Assembly: GCA_006176705.1 (NCBI GenBank)
Contig: QRFJ01000496.1
Span: 682,001 to 746,000, forward strand
Direction: 5' to 3'
Length of the DNA stretch: 64,000 bases
From: Cocos nucifera
Lineage: Eukaryota > Streptophyta > Magnoliopsida > Arecales > Arecaceae
Shown here: positions 31,521 through 43,909 of the stretch, piece by piece
Layout: each line of letters starts with the position of its first letter
How positions within the stretch are numbered: the first letter of the stretch is position 1
Translations under genes and position numbers: made by a program
Notes under the pieces: model-generated
The model's database searches: none
What the model was told of the DNA's origin: nothing
Seen by the model: the letters and a program-made list of their open reading frames with translations, nothing else

Positions 31521-34355
31521 TATTGAAAAATATATAGAATTTCATGCAGAGATTTCAAAATTTTTTTAAAATATAGAGTAGTGGAAGACATAGATTAAAC
31601 TATTTAATTTACAACATGCATGTAATCAAATTATAAAACCCTACATCAAAGATTTATAACATGTTATGATGTAAATATAAATCTAAAATTAAATTAATCA
31701 TAAGTGGTATTGATCATATCAATACCTAGATCTAGAATAATTCTAGATCTAACTCTAGATCGCATCTAGGTCACCAAAAGATCAGATCTCTTATCTTTGC
31801 ATGGGTCAAGAACTCTGTGGTTGAATCCGTTGTTGTCTTTGGAGCCATACAAGTGTTCGACCTCTACAAGTGATCCACACGAACCTGCAACATTGATCGA
31901 AGGTTCGTCAAACGAAGATCCGCTCGAAGTGCTAGCTTCTCGCAGATCCCTCCTGATGGTTAATCAAATACATATTCTTTGGATCTTCTGAATACTCCAA
32001 GAGATAAAGAACACGAGGAGGAATAAGGAGGAAATCCAACCCTTAGATCTCCCATAAATCAAAAAATAAAATTAAGGACATCAACGGTTGATGTCTTGAA
32101 AACATCTCTATGCTAGGACAAGAGGAGACTTTCTCCTCTAAAATTTTTCTTAAGTTTTCAGATCTAATACTTTTGATTTTATTCATACAAAAATCCCATA
32201 AAAAAAAGGAGAAGAAGGGTTTTCAAAGAAACCCTAAGAGAAGACCTTCTTCTCTTCTTCTTCTCACATCAGGACATGATTAGATTATATCCAAAAATTA
32301 ACACCATGCCCCAACAACTTGGAGCACTCATCCCCACACCCAAATCTTATCTCTCTCTCAAATTTTTATCATATAAAAATTATAAATAAAATAGAAAGAG
32401 AGAAACATAAAAGAAAAATATAAGAGAAGACAATCTTCTCTTACCTTGTCTCTTCAAGACATCAATATTTGATATCTTAATTGAAGGCTCTTCTTCATGA
32501 ATCTTGGTGCCACAAATCCTCCAAGAATTCTCCTCCTTTTTCTCTAATTTTTCATAATTTTTTTAGAATTTTTTAAATCCTAAAATTATCTCATAAGAGG
32601 CGTCCACCTTTTATTGCAAGACTAGATCAAAACCTAGTCAAAGGAGGACTTCTATGGAGCGTCCAACTCATGGATGTCCCTTCCTTGATTTTTTGTATGT
32701 GAAATAGAAAACCAATGCACAAAAAAAAGGGAGAAAGGGTGGAAATCAAAAGGAGGGCATGGGTAGAGGTGGCGCACAAGGGAGAAAGGAGTTTGGGTCA
32801 AAGAAGACTCTTCCAAGTAGGAAATAATTTCCAACTTCCTTCTAGTTTTGACCAAGTCAAAATATATTTCAAATAATCTAATAGGTGGGGCATGGGGACC
32901 TCTCATTGGCATGGGAATGTTGACATAAACCTCAGAAAAATATATGTAGGCTTGGGCTTTCTTAGGCACAAAAGAAAGAGAGAGAGTCCCAATCCAACTA
33001 GGACTCCTCATGTTTGACTTGGTCAAAATTATTTTAAATTTAATTTGAATCCTATTTAAATTAGATTAAATGCAACTCAATTAAGAGTGATCCTAGTCTA
33101 ACTAGGAGCCCAACTAAATCAGATTAAATCAAGATTTAAATTTGATTTAAATCCTAAGTCAATCAGGTGCACCCAAATCCTAGTCAAACAAGAAATTGTT
33201 CTTTTTTGCAATTGGCTTATCTAATAAACTAACTAGACTTAACATAATTAAATCTAAATTAATTCAAATTGAATCTAATTCAATTATACTTGATCTCAAC
33301 CTAATCGCTCAATCAAATTGAGCTAATTAGCTATCCAATTGCTAATCAATCCTCCTACAATACTTGCATTAGGTCAAACATCAATCGCATTGAATATTTG
33401 ACCTCGAAATAATTCTCAATCATCAATTAACCATCTGATCATATTACAAGCTCTAATATGTGTGACCCCATAGGTTTAAACCTATGCTGGTAGCATAGGA
33501 ACCAATTTCTGTACCAATCAAAGTTACCATCTAGTAATGGTTCCCGACGTCCGGATAGGTCGAATGTATGCAAAGCAACATTCTTGGAATTCTGGCCTAT
33601 GGTTATCGTTTAATTGATCCCTTCGATCAATAATGCTTAAGATGACTTCGAGTATGCTGTGAACACTCATACAAGTCATCGCTATTATGTTTCAAAATTT
33701 TGAAAATCCCATGACACCTCATGAGGATTATTTAGGCTTAGATTTTGCTAAATTAAAACATGGAAAGTCATTCTCTTCCTAAAATTAATCAAGAGTGGTC
33801 AATCCCATCTTGACTCACACACCGACTTTACAAGTACTTGACTATACCTAAAAATCTTTTAAACCTATATTAGAAATACAGGCAGTCCAGCATCAAAGTA
33901 TAGTGAGTTGCTTGTAAGTCACCATGATGATCTCAGGTCGGAGGGACACTTATATCTATTGGCCTTAGCTAGCTACTCTTGATAGTAGAGTACTATATTG
34001 GTCACGTTCAGTACAGATGTACTCCTACATCTCACCAAGATGTCATATCAGTATCTCCACACCACTTGGTTATGAGAACAACCAACGCATATGGCATACA
34101 GCGACCTATACTCGATAAGTTATCATCCTTATTAATAACTTATCATTTGGTCATGAACAATTTATGAATCATCCAATAAATCCTCCTTTATCGATTGATT
34201 GTAGTTCTAAGAACTTCATCATAATTTAGAAGTTCATTTAAGAAAGATAGAACTTTTATGATGAACTAGCTAAATAACTATTATTATTAGATAATTCATA
34301 TATTAATTTCAATCATCTACTACTTAGATGATTGGCTTTAAGACATTTTCCAACA
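31521..34355 (-). repeat. E9 3' LTR
   Basis: Minus-strand start TGTTGGAAAATGTC at 34355; end at 31521, where CAACA is mutated to CAATA. Length 2835 bp, close to the 2883 bp of the E11 LTR at 59211-62093. Frames at 31797, 32652 (minus) and 33979 are by-products. Confidence 0.82.
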
Positions 34356-34367
34356 ACTCCCACTTGG
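34356..34367 (-). promoter_or_regulatory. E9 polypurine tract
   Basis: The minus strand reads CCAAGTGGGAGT before TGTTGG, identical to E11 at 59199-59210. Confidence 0.8.
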
Positions 34368-35860
34368 ACTAATGCCCATCAGAACGATATCAAATATCCT
34401 ATATTCCACTTGAGTTCGTAGAACTCCTTAGCTCCGAGGCCTTAGCAAATGGGTCGGTCAAGTTCTCCTTTTCCATCGATCTTCTAAAGATCGACGTCAC
34501 CCTGATAAAAAATCAAAGGTGATAGCAATGCAGAATATGCTGGTTCTTCGGTTCTTTAGTCTGAGCTATGGCTCTAGTGCTATGATAGGATTGGACCATC
34601 GGTGGAGGGTGCCACTCTCAACCTACTAATGAACCTCAGCAATTATACAGCTTACATGGCATCATCATGTGCCACGATATCTCTACATCACTAACTGAAT
34701 ATGCTAAAATATCTCGCTTGGAACCTTTCTAGCATATTGTTCCTATATTTAGGGTATGAGCCAACATTCTCTAGTTGTCATCTTGTTTTGACTGCAATTA
34801 AAACATCCACATATTTTAAGTCGGTACTTCTATATTTGAGTCACTAGACCTTAGTATTTTTTAAATACTTAAGATTGTCTATACAATCTTTCAGTGGCTC
34901 TCACTTGGATCAGATTGGTATCTACTCACTACCTCTAGTGAGTATACCATGTCTGATCATGTACATGGAGAAAAAAGATGATAGCTAAACCTTTATTCTT
35001 TGCAATGCTGGGATGTTATTTCTGATTAAGAGAATTTCATCCACAGACAACACAAGGAATAATACTATAGAATATTTTGTCCAATTACAAATGCAGAATT
35101 TGTCTTTGTTCATAACAAAGGCATACGTTCAAAACATATGTTCTAATTCTGAGGTAATATCCAAATGGGCTTTAAGGTCTTTACTTTTTCATCTACAATA
35201 CTCTGATCCTTTTGAAAATTCATTCATACCTAATGGATTTTATTCCTTCAGGTGAATCAGCTAGTGTCTATACACTATTAATTTCCATGGACTTCCATTT
35301 GGATCATGTGGCTCCAGATCAGTGCATTGTATCTCTATAGGTGATTGGATCCTTGTTGTTTTCATCTAGCTCAATAAGATCACCATCTCGGACCTAGATA
35401 CTGAAGTATCTATCCAACTGATGTGGTACTCTACTAGATCTCCTTAAAGATGATACTTTAATGGGCTCCAGATTTGATCTGATCAAATTCGGTTATGTAG
35501 GTTTACTAGATTTCGTCGATTCTTTTTAATCAGTCAAACTTTTTCAAGTTCAACTTGATAAGCATCAGTTTCTTTTCTAAGGAACTTCTTTTCAAAATAA
35601 ATGCCCTACTGCTGATGAACATCTTATGTTCTTTAGCATAATAGAATTAATAATTCTTAAATACTTATTGGATCAGGATCCAAGTTTATCTATATGCAAA
35701 TATATGACATAGGCCGATCAACTCCAAACCTGAAAGTGAGGGAGTTTAGATCTATGCCTGATCCATATCCCATGTGGAATTTATGTGACAGATTTACTCA
35801 GAACCTTTTTCAGAGTAAAACTAGTAGCCACAAGAGCATAACCCTAAAATAGGTAGACAA
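34368..35860 (-). pseudogene. E9 reverse transcriptase / RNase H, internally deleted
   Basis: No long frame survives, but nucleotide alignment with E3 shows the order RNase H (34370-34960), reverse transcriptase (34970-35350) and integrase end. Compared with E3, about 265 bp are missing at 34961-34970 (E3 about 6192-6456) and about 240 bp at 35150-35190 (E3 about 6660-6900). The YVDD position at 35036-35047 reads SVDE. The last is a Tyr-to-Ser and Asp-to-Glu change, so this copy is inactive by three independent lesions. E11 has all three. Confidence 0.75.
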
Positions 35861-37110
35861 GTGAACCCTATAGTGGATTAAACCATGTCTAACAAAGTTT
35901 AATTTCTTCTTTTAGATACACTGTGTTTCGAAAAGAAATCCACTTGAGAGAGAATCCAATTCTCTCCTAGATATATCAAAAACTCATTGAATAAGTATTC
36001 GCCTTCTCGATCCGATCGAAGAGTTCTAATATCTTTTCAGTTTGTTTTTCTATTTCATTATTGAATTGTTTGAACATTTTAAATAATTCAGACCAAATGC
36101 ATCCATGCCCAAATAGGTCGTTTGTAATAAAATATTAGTATCTTCCTTTGGCACTTAAGTTCATAAGTTCATATACATCACTATGTATGAGACTTAGAAC
36201 TTTATCGACTCCTTCACCTTTTTCAGTAAAAGATGACTTTATCATTTTTCCATGAAGATAAGATTCACAGGCTATCAATGATTCACAATCATTAATGTCG
36301 AGGTTTTCCTCTCAAGCTAACCTATTTATTCTATTCTTGTCAAGATGACTAAGCCTATAATGCCAAAGATAGATATCCATGACATAATCTAACTTGGATG
36401 TGTACATTACATTTAATAGACTGTATAAATATTAAATATTATTTCTTTATTATTTATTTATTACTATAATATTATTCATAATAATATCATAATATTTTCT
36501 TTTATTGATAAATGATAACCATCTCTGATCAAAAGGCCGTCAGAGATCACATTTATCATAAATAATGGACAATAGTGACAATCACTCAAAATGATATCTA
36601 TTGAAAATAAGCTTGACAAATCCTAAACCTAGGATTGGAACAAGACTTCCATCCACAACGTTCAGGTATTTCTCACCATTTTCAAATATCTCACTTACTT
36701 GTAGTCTTTGCAATAAATTGCATAAGACTATTGGCATCTAATACCCATGTAGTAGAATTATTTATAGAAAAAGTTTAAGGTGTTATCATATAACATCTTC
36801 AATGAGCAACTTTTGATCCTTTCTCTTGTTCAGCCTGTTATGGTCAAGTGAAGCAAGATAATTCATCTTCCTATGACCCTACTCACTATGCCTGATTTGG
36901 GTTAACCTTGGACTAATTATTTTGATTGGACTTAGAAGCCCCAGTATGAACCCATTCGTACTGCTGAACCAAATTCAACTCTCGATACTAATTATCAAAG
37001 TTGGATCCCATAAGTCATCACTGTCTAACAGTCATAGGAGCAATTAGGATTTAGCCTTAATTTGAGAAAAGAGAACATTGACCTAAGTATATGAATTATA
37101 TTAAGCCTAA
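35861..37110 (-). pseudogene. E9 integrase, protease and gag remnants
   Basis: Nucleotide similarity to E3 continues in order: integrase (about 35870-36370, compare E3 7680-8200), pre-integrase/protease (36460-36780, compare E3 8290-8630) and gag (36830-37110, compare 16700-16825). Frames are broken every few dozen codons and no catalytic motif is readable. Confidence 0.65.
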
Positions 37111-39089
37111 AGTCTTGGACTTTAGTTTAAAGGTTCTTCCATTATTTTATTCGAATTGGTAGCCTCTACCTCCAATTCAAAAAATTATTTTAATTTTCTA
37201 GTAGGTACTAGAATTCATATAGACTGCACATGAGTCCAACTTTGGTTGGCCAACTCATGTACATCTAAGGGTAGGTTCATAACCAATTATTTCTCGAAAT
37301 AATTTTTAGTAATTTAATTTTGCCCCAGAAACCTAATCAGTAGGCTTTGGCCTCCACTATAAGGATCCAGTTAGGTCTAACCATTATCATGACTATACTT
37401 GGTGCATCTAACCAATGAATGATTAGGCCTAACTTTGGTTAGCCAACCTAACCACCATTAGAGAGACACATCTAAGTTGTCATATGATGAATGATAATTC
37501 CATTAGTTAATAAGCACTAGGCCTTTAGATCTTCAATGATTATTGAGTTAATGGACTCATTATCAAACATCTTAATGAAAGGCTATGACTCGATTATCTC
37601 TATAACTTCATCATTTTAAAGACCTAATAATTTTAGAAGATTTAAATTATTAGTAATTTAAGGATAGAAAGGATATGGACCAATTTGCTCCCACTGACTT
37701 CACCAAATCAGGTCCTTCCACTGACTTCACAAGTCACTAATAAGGATTATGATCAATTTTGGTCCATGGGCACCTATATCAGTCTCATTGAATGAAATCA
37801 GTCTCATTGATTTTCTATATGACATGGGTTAGCACGATCAATAAACAACCTAATCAAAATCTAATTAACCATATTGGCTAGGTAAGTGAGATCGGTGGGA
37901 GGGTCAGCTAAGGCTTGTCTTAGACATCATCAAAAATGGTCAGGTAAGCAAACTGCCAATTAAAAACTACTGGTCTGGAATGCCAGACTTACCTTAGACA
38001 CCAATTGGTTTGTTAATTTTGATTTGGTCTGCCTAAAGATCCAGGCTCGACCACTGAGCCACGATCAGATCCATTTGTTAGATATATAGACTTTGATCAA
38101 CTATAACTAATGAATTAATCTATAGAAAAAAAATGATCTAATCCTAATTAACTATTAATTAGGTTTGATTAATTTCTTAACTAAGTCCATATTTAATCTA
38201 ACCCTAGGTCTAACCCAGTTAATGATCTGATCAAAACTAACCCATTTAACCTTTAACCCAAGTTTTATGAAATTATCTTAGAATTTTCAAATCACAAACC
38301 TAGATCCTAAACAATCACTTAATGCTCAATTAAGTTCAAGGTTTGGGTTTATGAAACCTCAGAACAAGTTTTTGATTTTATTATTTAAAATATTTTCAAA
38401 TTATAAATAATTTACATTGAATCATATTCAATACATGGTTTTAGATCTGATTTATTTCATTGTTTAGATCATGTCCTAGGGTTTTGAATCTAGAATTTTG
38501 CAGAAAGTAAGTTCTCAATTTAAATTCTACAAAAATAATGTCATGTATATACGTTCTAGATTTAAAATAAAAGTTATATATCAACATATGCAATAAGAGG
38601 ATCTAGATCTAAACATAAAATACATCATGTGGATCAGATCATAAATCATTTAAAATTAAATTTAAAATTTAAAAATAAATCATAAATTATTTTAGATCTC
38701 ATCTAACATATTTATGACTTAGATTTTTTGGATCAGCACATACTAGAACAAACTTTCCACTGTAAGGGGTAAACCTTACAGTAGGACAACCTTATGGCAG
38801 TATGTGCAATCCTGATATTATTTAGATCTAATCTAAATTATCTAAAATAGATCAAATATCCATTTAATTTTAGATTTAAATTAAAAAATTAAATCATAAA
38901 TTTTCTTAGATCAAATCTAAATTATTCATGATTCATATTCAGATCAGCATATACTAGGATAACTTTTTCATTGTAAGAGGTTAACATTTCAACAGGACAA
39001 CCTTATGGCAGTATGTGCGATCTTTAATTAATTTTAATTTTTAGATTTAATCTAATATAAATATGATCATGTTATAAAAGAACCTAGAT
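37111..39089 (-). other. E9 leader and gag 5' part
   Basis: About 2 kb of leader-like sequence matching E11 44665-46900 in reverse complement. It includes the two-box module (TGGCTAGGTAAG at 37875-37886 and TGGTCAGGTAAG at 37937-37948 on the plus strand) and a tRNA D-arm-like word at 38044-38061. Two repeats of a hairpin-like ACCTTACAGTAGGACAACCTTA motif lie at 38758-38810 and 38955-39010. Confidence 0.6.
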
Positions 39090-39101
39090 GCTTTGATACC
39101 A
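39090..39101 (-). promoter_or_regulatory. E9 primer binding site
   Basis: The minus strand reads TGGTATCAAAGC, one change from the tRNA-iMet site. Confidence 0.8.
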
Positions 39102-39102
39102 C

Positions 39103-39431
39103 TATTAAAAAACATGTAGGATTTCATGCATAGATTTCAAAACTTTTTTGAAATATAGAGCAGCGGAAGACATAGATTAAACTATTTAATCTACAATATG
39201 CATGTAATCATATTACAAAACTCTACATCAAGGATCTATAATATGTTATGATGTAAATATAAATCTAAAATTAAATTAATCATAAGTAGTATTAATCATA
39301 TCAAAATCTAGATCTAGAATAATTCTAGATCTAGCCCTAGATCGCATCTAGATTACTAAGAGATCAGATCTCTTACCTTTGCATGTGTCGAGAACTCCGT
39401 AGTTAAATCCGTTGTTGCCTTTGGAGTTGCA
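39103..39431 (-). repeat. E9 5' LTR, truncated
   Basis: Matches the end of the E9 3' LTR (31521-31850). Cut at 39431 where the E10 LTR starts. Confidence 0.8.
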
Positions 39432-41065
39432 TGATAAGTATCATAAAATTATCAATAAAAGTATTAATTTATTAATTAATTTATATTAATTTTTAAGAAT
39501 TAATGATCAATTTATATATATTTTTAAGAAATTAATATTTTTATTAATTAAAAAAATTAATTTAAAAATAATAAAAATTAAAAAATAAAATTTTATAATC
39601 AATGGAAAGAGCTTAATTTTTTGATCACAACGAAATAAGTTTGAGCAAAATAGAGCTAAAATGGAGAAGATATAAATTTCTAAAGAAATAAAATAAATAA
39701 AAATTAAATAAAAAAAAAGAAAAATGGCTCAACTGGCTCAAGCGACCGCGCCATATCAGTCGGTGCATCCAAACATGCCAACCAAAGCTGACAAAGCTGA
39801 CACACCAAGCCAGCAATGCTAGCCGACTCAGCCGTCGAAGCCATCAGCCAGTCCATGATCCAGGCGTGGACCGCCAGCTCAGCAGAAATCGGCAAATCAA
39901 GGAGTGACACATTGTGGACCTAGACCCTTAAAGGATTTACAGAAAATCTATCGTGGCTCACAGGACATTTTGGACTTTTCACTCGATGATAGGAGGCATT
40001 GATTCGTTGTGGTGTGCGATACAGCCAATCCACACGATCCATGGAATAGTAATTGTATGATCAGACGGCTGTAGTAGCTTGTGGTCAAGATCGGACGGTG
40101 GAGGTTTAAAATCAAATTTGATTCAAAATTAGCTTCATGCGGATCGCCATCCAATGGCAATGCTCGATCCAAGGGATGATCCAATAGTGGAGAGAGCTCG
40201 CGGTAGTGATAAGGACTCCAAACGCATGATCGATAGCCAGGTTTTCTCCATCAATGTATGATCAACGGCCAGAGTTTAATCTGATCTGATCTGGGCTAAT
40301 ATAGATCCAATTTTAGCATTTTTTGGACCATTTGATCCATATCTTACGATCAGATTTCATCCAGAGCAATAGAATTCATCCAGGACTCCTTTTAATCCAA
40401 TTTTCACTTGAATTTCTCCATATTTTGATGATCAAAGACCTCCTTAGTCTCACATTGCCTCTAGAAAAAGTATTCCAGTCCTCCTAGCTCTGCAAATAAG
40501 ACCTCAGACTTTCAGAATTCATTATCTTCGATTTAGTTAAGTTTTGGTATAGGGTGAAGCCAGGCTTTTGGTTAATGGCTGCTTCGAGGCAACTGGTGTC
40601 GAGAGAAAAAGTTGGGCTTCTACACCATCTTTCTACCAACATCGATCCAAGATCAGGGATCAGGCTATTTTATTTTTTTTTTCTTTTTAAATTCCATATA
40701 TTTAAATTATGAATTTTTAATTAATATAATATTTATTCTTATGCACTTTAATTTTAATTTAATTTCTGCACTTTAATTATTGCTTTTTATTTTATTGCAA
40801 GTAGATGCTAAGATCTAACAAGTAGATCTTAGTACCAAGTTTAAATTTCTGCACCTTTTAATTTTCGTTTCCAACTTCACTTTTGATTTTAAAACTTTTT
40901 TCTTTTTCTTTTTCTTTTGTAAAATCAAAGATTTTAAATTTAAAAATACTATCTTTTCTGTGAATTCGATCCGACTCACTGCTATCTACGTATTTTTAAT
41001 TATTTTAAGAAGTTGGATTAAACTAATAAATATGGTGTCTTAACAACAACATCGCATTTTTATCA
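39432..41065 (+). repeat. E10 5' LTR
   Basis: TGATAAGTATCATAAA... to ...CGCATTTTTATCA, 1634 bp, the same family as the E4 LTRs. The TATA position near 40490 reads TGCAAATAA, so the box is lost. The frames at 39625-40184 (minus) are by-products. Confidence 0.87.
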
Positions 41066-41071
41066 AGTTTT

Positions 41072-41089
41072 TGGCACCGTTGTCGGAGA
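41072..41089 (+). promoter_or_regulatory. E10 primer binding site, tRNA-Asp type
   Basis: TGGCACCGTTGTCGGAGA, three differences from the tRNA-Asp complement, better kept than in E4. Confidence 0.85.
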
Positions 41090-42370
41090 AGGCATGGACA
41101 TTAAATTTTTGATCACTTTGATTTTTCTATAAATAAATTATAAATAAAATTTTTATTTTCTTATAAATATTGCCTGCTAACTTTTTTTTATTTTATAGAA
41201 AAAGAGATTAAAGAACAAAAAGAACTAAGGCAAGGAACAAATCATTTAGTTTTGCTTGGTGACATCAATCCTAACCCTAGTCCTTTTCTTATTTATTTAT
41301 TTATTTATTTTATTTTTAAATTAAATTTAAAAAAAAATATATCTACTTAAATCTAATTAAAAATCTCATGACAAGATTAGAAATCCTAACTGCTTAGAGC
41401 ATGCATCATATTAGTTTTATTTTTATTTTTATTTTTTTTTATTTTTTGGTGATCGCTGGAGATAAGGTAAGCTCTTAAGTTTAATCAATTTCATGCATCT
41501 ACTTTAGTTGCATAGAATCCCTTGTTGAAAGTGATTGTGCATATGCATCTTTAAATCAACTTAAGGGCACAACCCAATTAATCAAAATAAGGTAGGGATT
41601 TAATCACTTTTTCTTGGCCCACAAACAACCAACCAGCATCCTGCATTGACCTAAGTCTTTAATTTTAAAACCAATTAGACATCAGCTAGGAGCTCAAGCT
41701 CATTAGGATAAGGAACCTTAAGAGTTGAACCAAGTTAGGATTAGTCAATTTGACTAGTGTCTAGGAAAGTGGTTCAAGGATGATTAGGCCGAAAAGAAGG
41801 TGGTTTCTAATTGGTTCCATTAGCTTACCTGACTAAGCATAATTGATATCTAAGGCAAGCAATGGAGGGACTTCCACCGATCTTACACTTATCTAGCTAG
41901 TTAATTGGTTAATCCTATACTTGGAGGGCTCGAAGATGACCTTAATAGTTAAGAGCTGTCTATATCTAGGATAATCCTTAGTCAGAATTGATTAACCAAC
42001 TTGATTGCTAATCAACATCAAATTTAATTAAAACTAATTTTTCTCTCTCTTCTTAGCTCTAGGATTTCTTAGGATCTCTTCTTTAGAAATTTTATTTCTT
42101 TCTTCTTTTTTTCCTCTTTAAAAATAAAATAAAATAAAATAAAATAAAAATTAAATTAAATTAAACTAACTAAAATATATTAAAAATAATAATTAAATAA
42201 AATTAAAATAAATTAAAAATAATAAATATAATAACTAAAAATTTTAAAAAATTAATTTTTAATATAATAAAATAATAAAAAATATAAAAAAATCTAAAAA
42301 TTCTAAAAAAATTTTGAACCACACATTATTATTACACTAATACATGTATGGTAGGAAATCACTTTTTCTG
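41090..42370 (+). other. E10 leader
   Basis: Non-coding, homologous to the E4 leader. It carries the two-box module: CTTACCTGACTA at 41824-41835 and CTTATCTAGCTA at 41888-41899, spaced 64 bp as in E4. AT-rich low-complexity sequence fills 42110-42310. Confidence 0.7.
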
Positions 42371-42376
42371 ATTTAG

Positions 42377-43737
42377 TTGAACTTAATTGAATGGTTGATT
42401 CATATTAAACCTGATAATCAAATGGCTGACTTGAACCTAATAGTCCAAAAATTAGATAAAGTTAACCTTCTTGCCCAGAAATTAGATCAACTCCTAACCC
42501 TGGGTCAACAATCTTCTATACAATTCATATCACCTTCTAATTATCAGTTTTGTTCTATTTGTGCTAGCCCAATCCATCATGTGAGTGAATGTCCTATGGC
42601 TGCATAATTTTCATCTTTTATCCAAAAATAAGTCTAAGCTGCTAAAGGCTACTCCAAGCCGATTAATAATCCATTTTCAAATTCATATAACTCTAGCTGG
42701 AGAAATCATCCTAATTTTTCTTAGAATCCACGACAGACTTAGGCTCAGATCCAAATTTTACGTATCCAAAACTATCAAAATAGACCCCAATACCAAAACT
42801 ATGCCTATAATAATGATCAACCTAGTCAGTTTATCCAGCCATCATATAATAATCGGCTATCATACCCACCTCCTCAATAGACCAATCTAGCTGACGATAG
42901 ATTTAACCAACTTCAATAATTAATTCTGAATCAACAACAATCGATCTTAACTCAACAAAAATCTATTGCCAAACTAGAAGCTCAAATAGAATAATTAGTT
43001 GAGTCTAACATAAGGAGAGAACTAGATCAACTACCGAGCCTACCAATTTCAAACAATCTACCCAATGTCCACCAACCATCTAGATTAAATTATCAATCTA
43101 ATGTCCCACCTAAGAATTTCCAATTTGAGAATGCCAAAGTAATTTTTGAACTTAAAAGCTATAGAATTCTTATGGATCCGTACCAAGACCAGGTGAGAGA
43201 GGCTAGTACTGATGCTAGCCAAAATAAAAATTTAGAGAAACTGATTAGTACTGAGACTAACCGCATAGAAGAACCTGAGTCAAGAATTAGTACTGATGCT
43301 AGTTTTAATTTAAATTAGATAGAAAAAGGAGAAAAGAGAATAGATGATTTACCCAAAACTTATAAACCTAAAAGCCTATTCCCTTCAACCCTAGAAGTTG
43401 GTTCTTCTTACAAAAATCAAGAGGCATGCAATGAAGTGTCAATGGAGTTGTTTAAGCAAGATCACATTAATTTACCTCTAAAATTTAAACAATCTTTAGT
43501 CACCCTCCAACACCCATTGAATCAAACATAAATCCTAATACAAAAACTCTATTCATGAGCATTTTAGAAGAACAAATAGGAGAAATTCTTAATAAACATG
43601 GGTATCAGAATGGGGTCATAAATTATGCTCCCCTAATTAATAATGAATATATCAATAACAGAATTATAAATCAACTTTCTGAGATTGGCAATCCAAAATC
43701 ATTGAAATTTATCAATCTAATATTCGACATAAGATAG
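42377..43737 (+). pseudogene. E10 gag without capsid domain
   Basis: The family ATG at 42422 (MADLNLIVQKLDK) is joined directly to the sequence that in E4 begins at 12351. The missing block corresponds to E4 11652-12350 (699 bp, 233 codons), so the capsid is gone while the frame is kept across the join. The frame then reads an intact knuckle CSICASPIHHVSEC and stops at 42605. Degenerate Gln/Pro-rich sequence follows, then the conserved tail, with its last open part at 43555-43737 (EEQIGEILNKHGYQNGVINY). A normal capsid-bearing Gag could not be made. Confidence 0.75.
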
Positions 43738-43770
43738 TAAGCTGCATTGTGTTTGACTGAAGATGGTAAC

Positions 43771-43798
43771 CTTAGCGCTTGTTGGAAGGCAACCCAAT
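43771..43798 (+). promoter_or_regulatory. Conserved TTGGAAGGCAACCCAA motif after the E10 frame
   Basis: CTTAGCGCTTGTTGGAAGGCAACCCAAT-type sequence (16-bp core at 43782-43797). I recall very similar words after coding regions of plant Athila/Tat elements; role unknown. E4 has lost this block by deletion at 13670-13690. Confidence 0.5.
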
Positions 43799-43909
43799 AT
43801 TTATTTATTTTTAGTTTAATTTATCTTTTTATTTAATTTTCTTTCTAGAACAATTTGAATAAGTTGGAGGGAGATCTTAAATTTTTAAAGGCATGTGCTG
43901 GATCAAAAC

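Larger units (their letters stand above)
31521..39431 (-). mobile_element. E9: deletion-derivative copia, minus strand, 5' LTR truncated
   Basis: 3' LTR 31521-34355, polypurine tract, heavily deleted pol, gag remnant, long leader, primer site and 329 bp of the 5' LTR, cut at 39431 by E10. It is a near sister of E11 in opposite orientation. They share two deletions in reverse transcriptase and the SVDE change. The left 5-mer flank is ATTAT (31516-31520); the partner flank is lost. Confidence 0.8.
39432..43909 (+). mobile_element. E10: broken Athila-like element, same family as E4
   Basis: Complete 5' LTR (39432-41065), good primer site, leader and a gag frame lacking its capsid. The element stops at 43909, just past the position of 13783 in E4, and is followed by an inverted piece of the same family. 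There is no 3' LTR in the proper orientation. Confidence 0.82.

Noticed and set aside
32652..33026. 124-codon minus-strand frame
   Set aside because: Part of the E9 LTR; composition and lack of conservation in E11 suggest chance.
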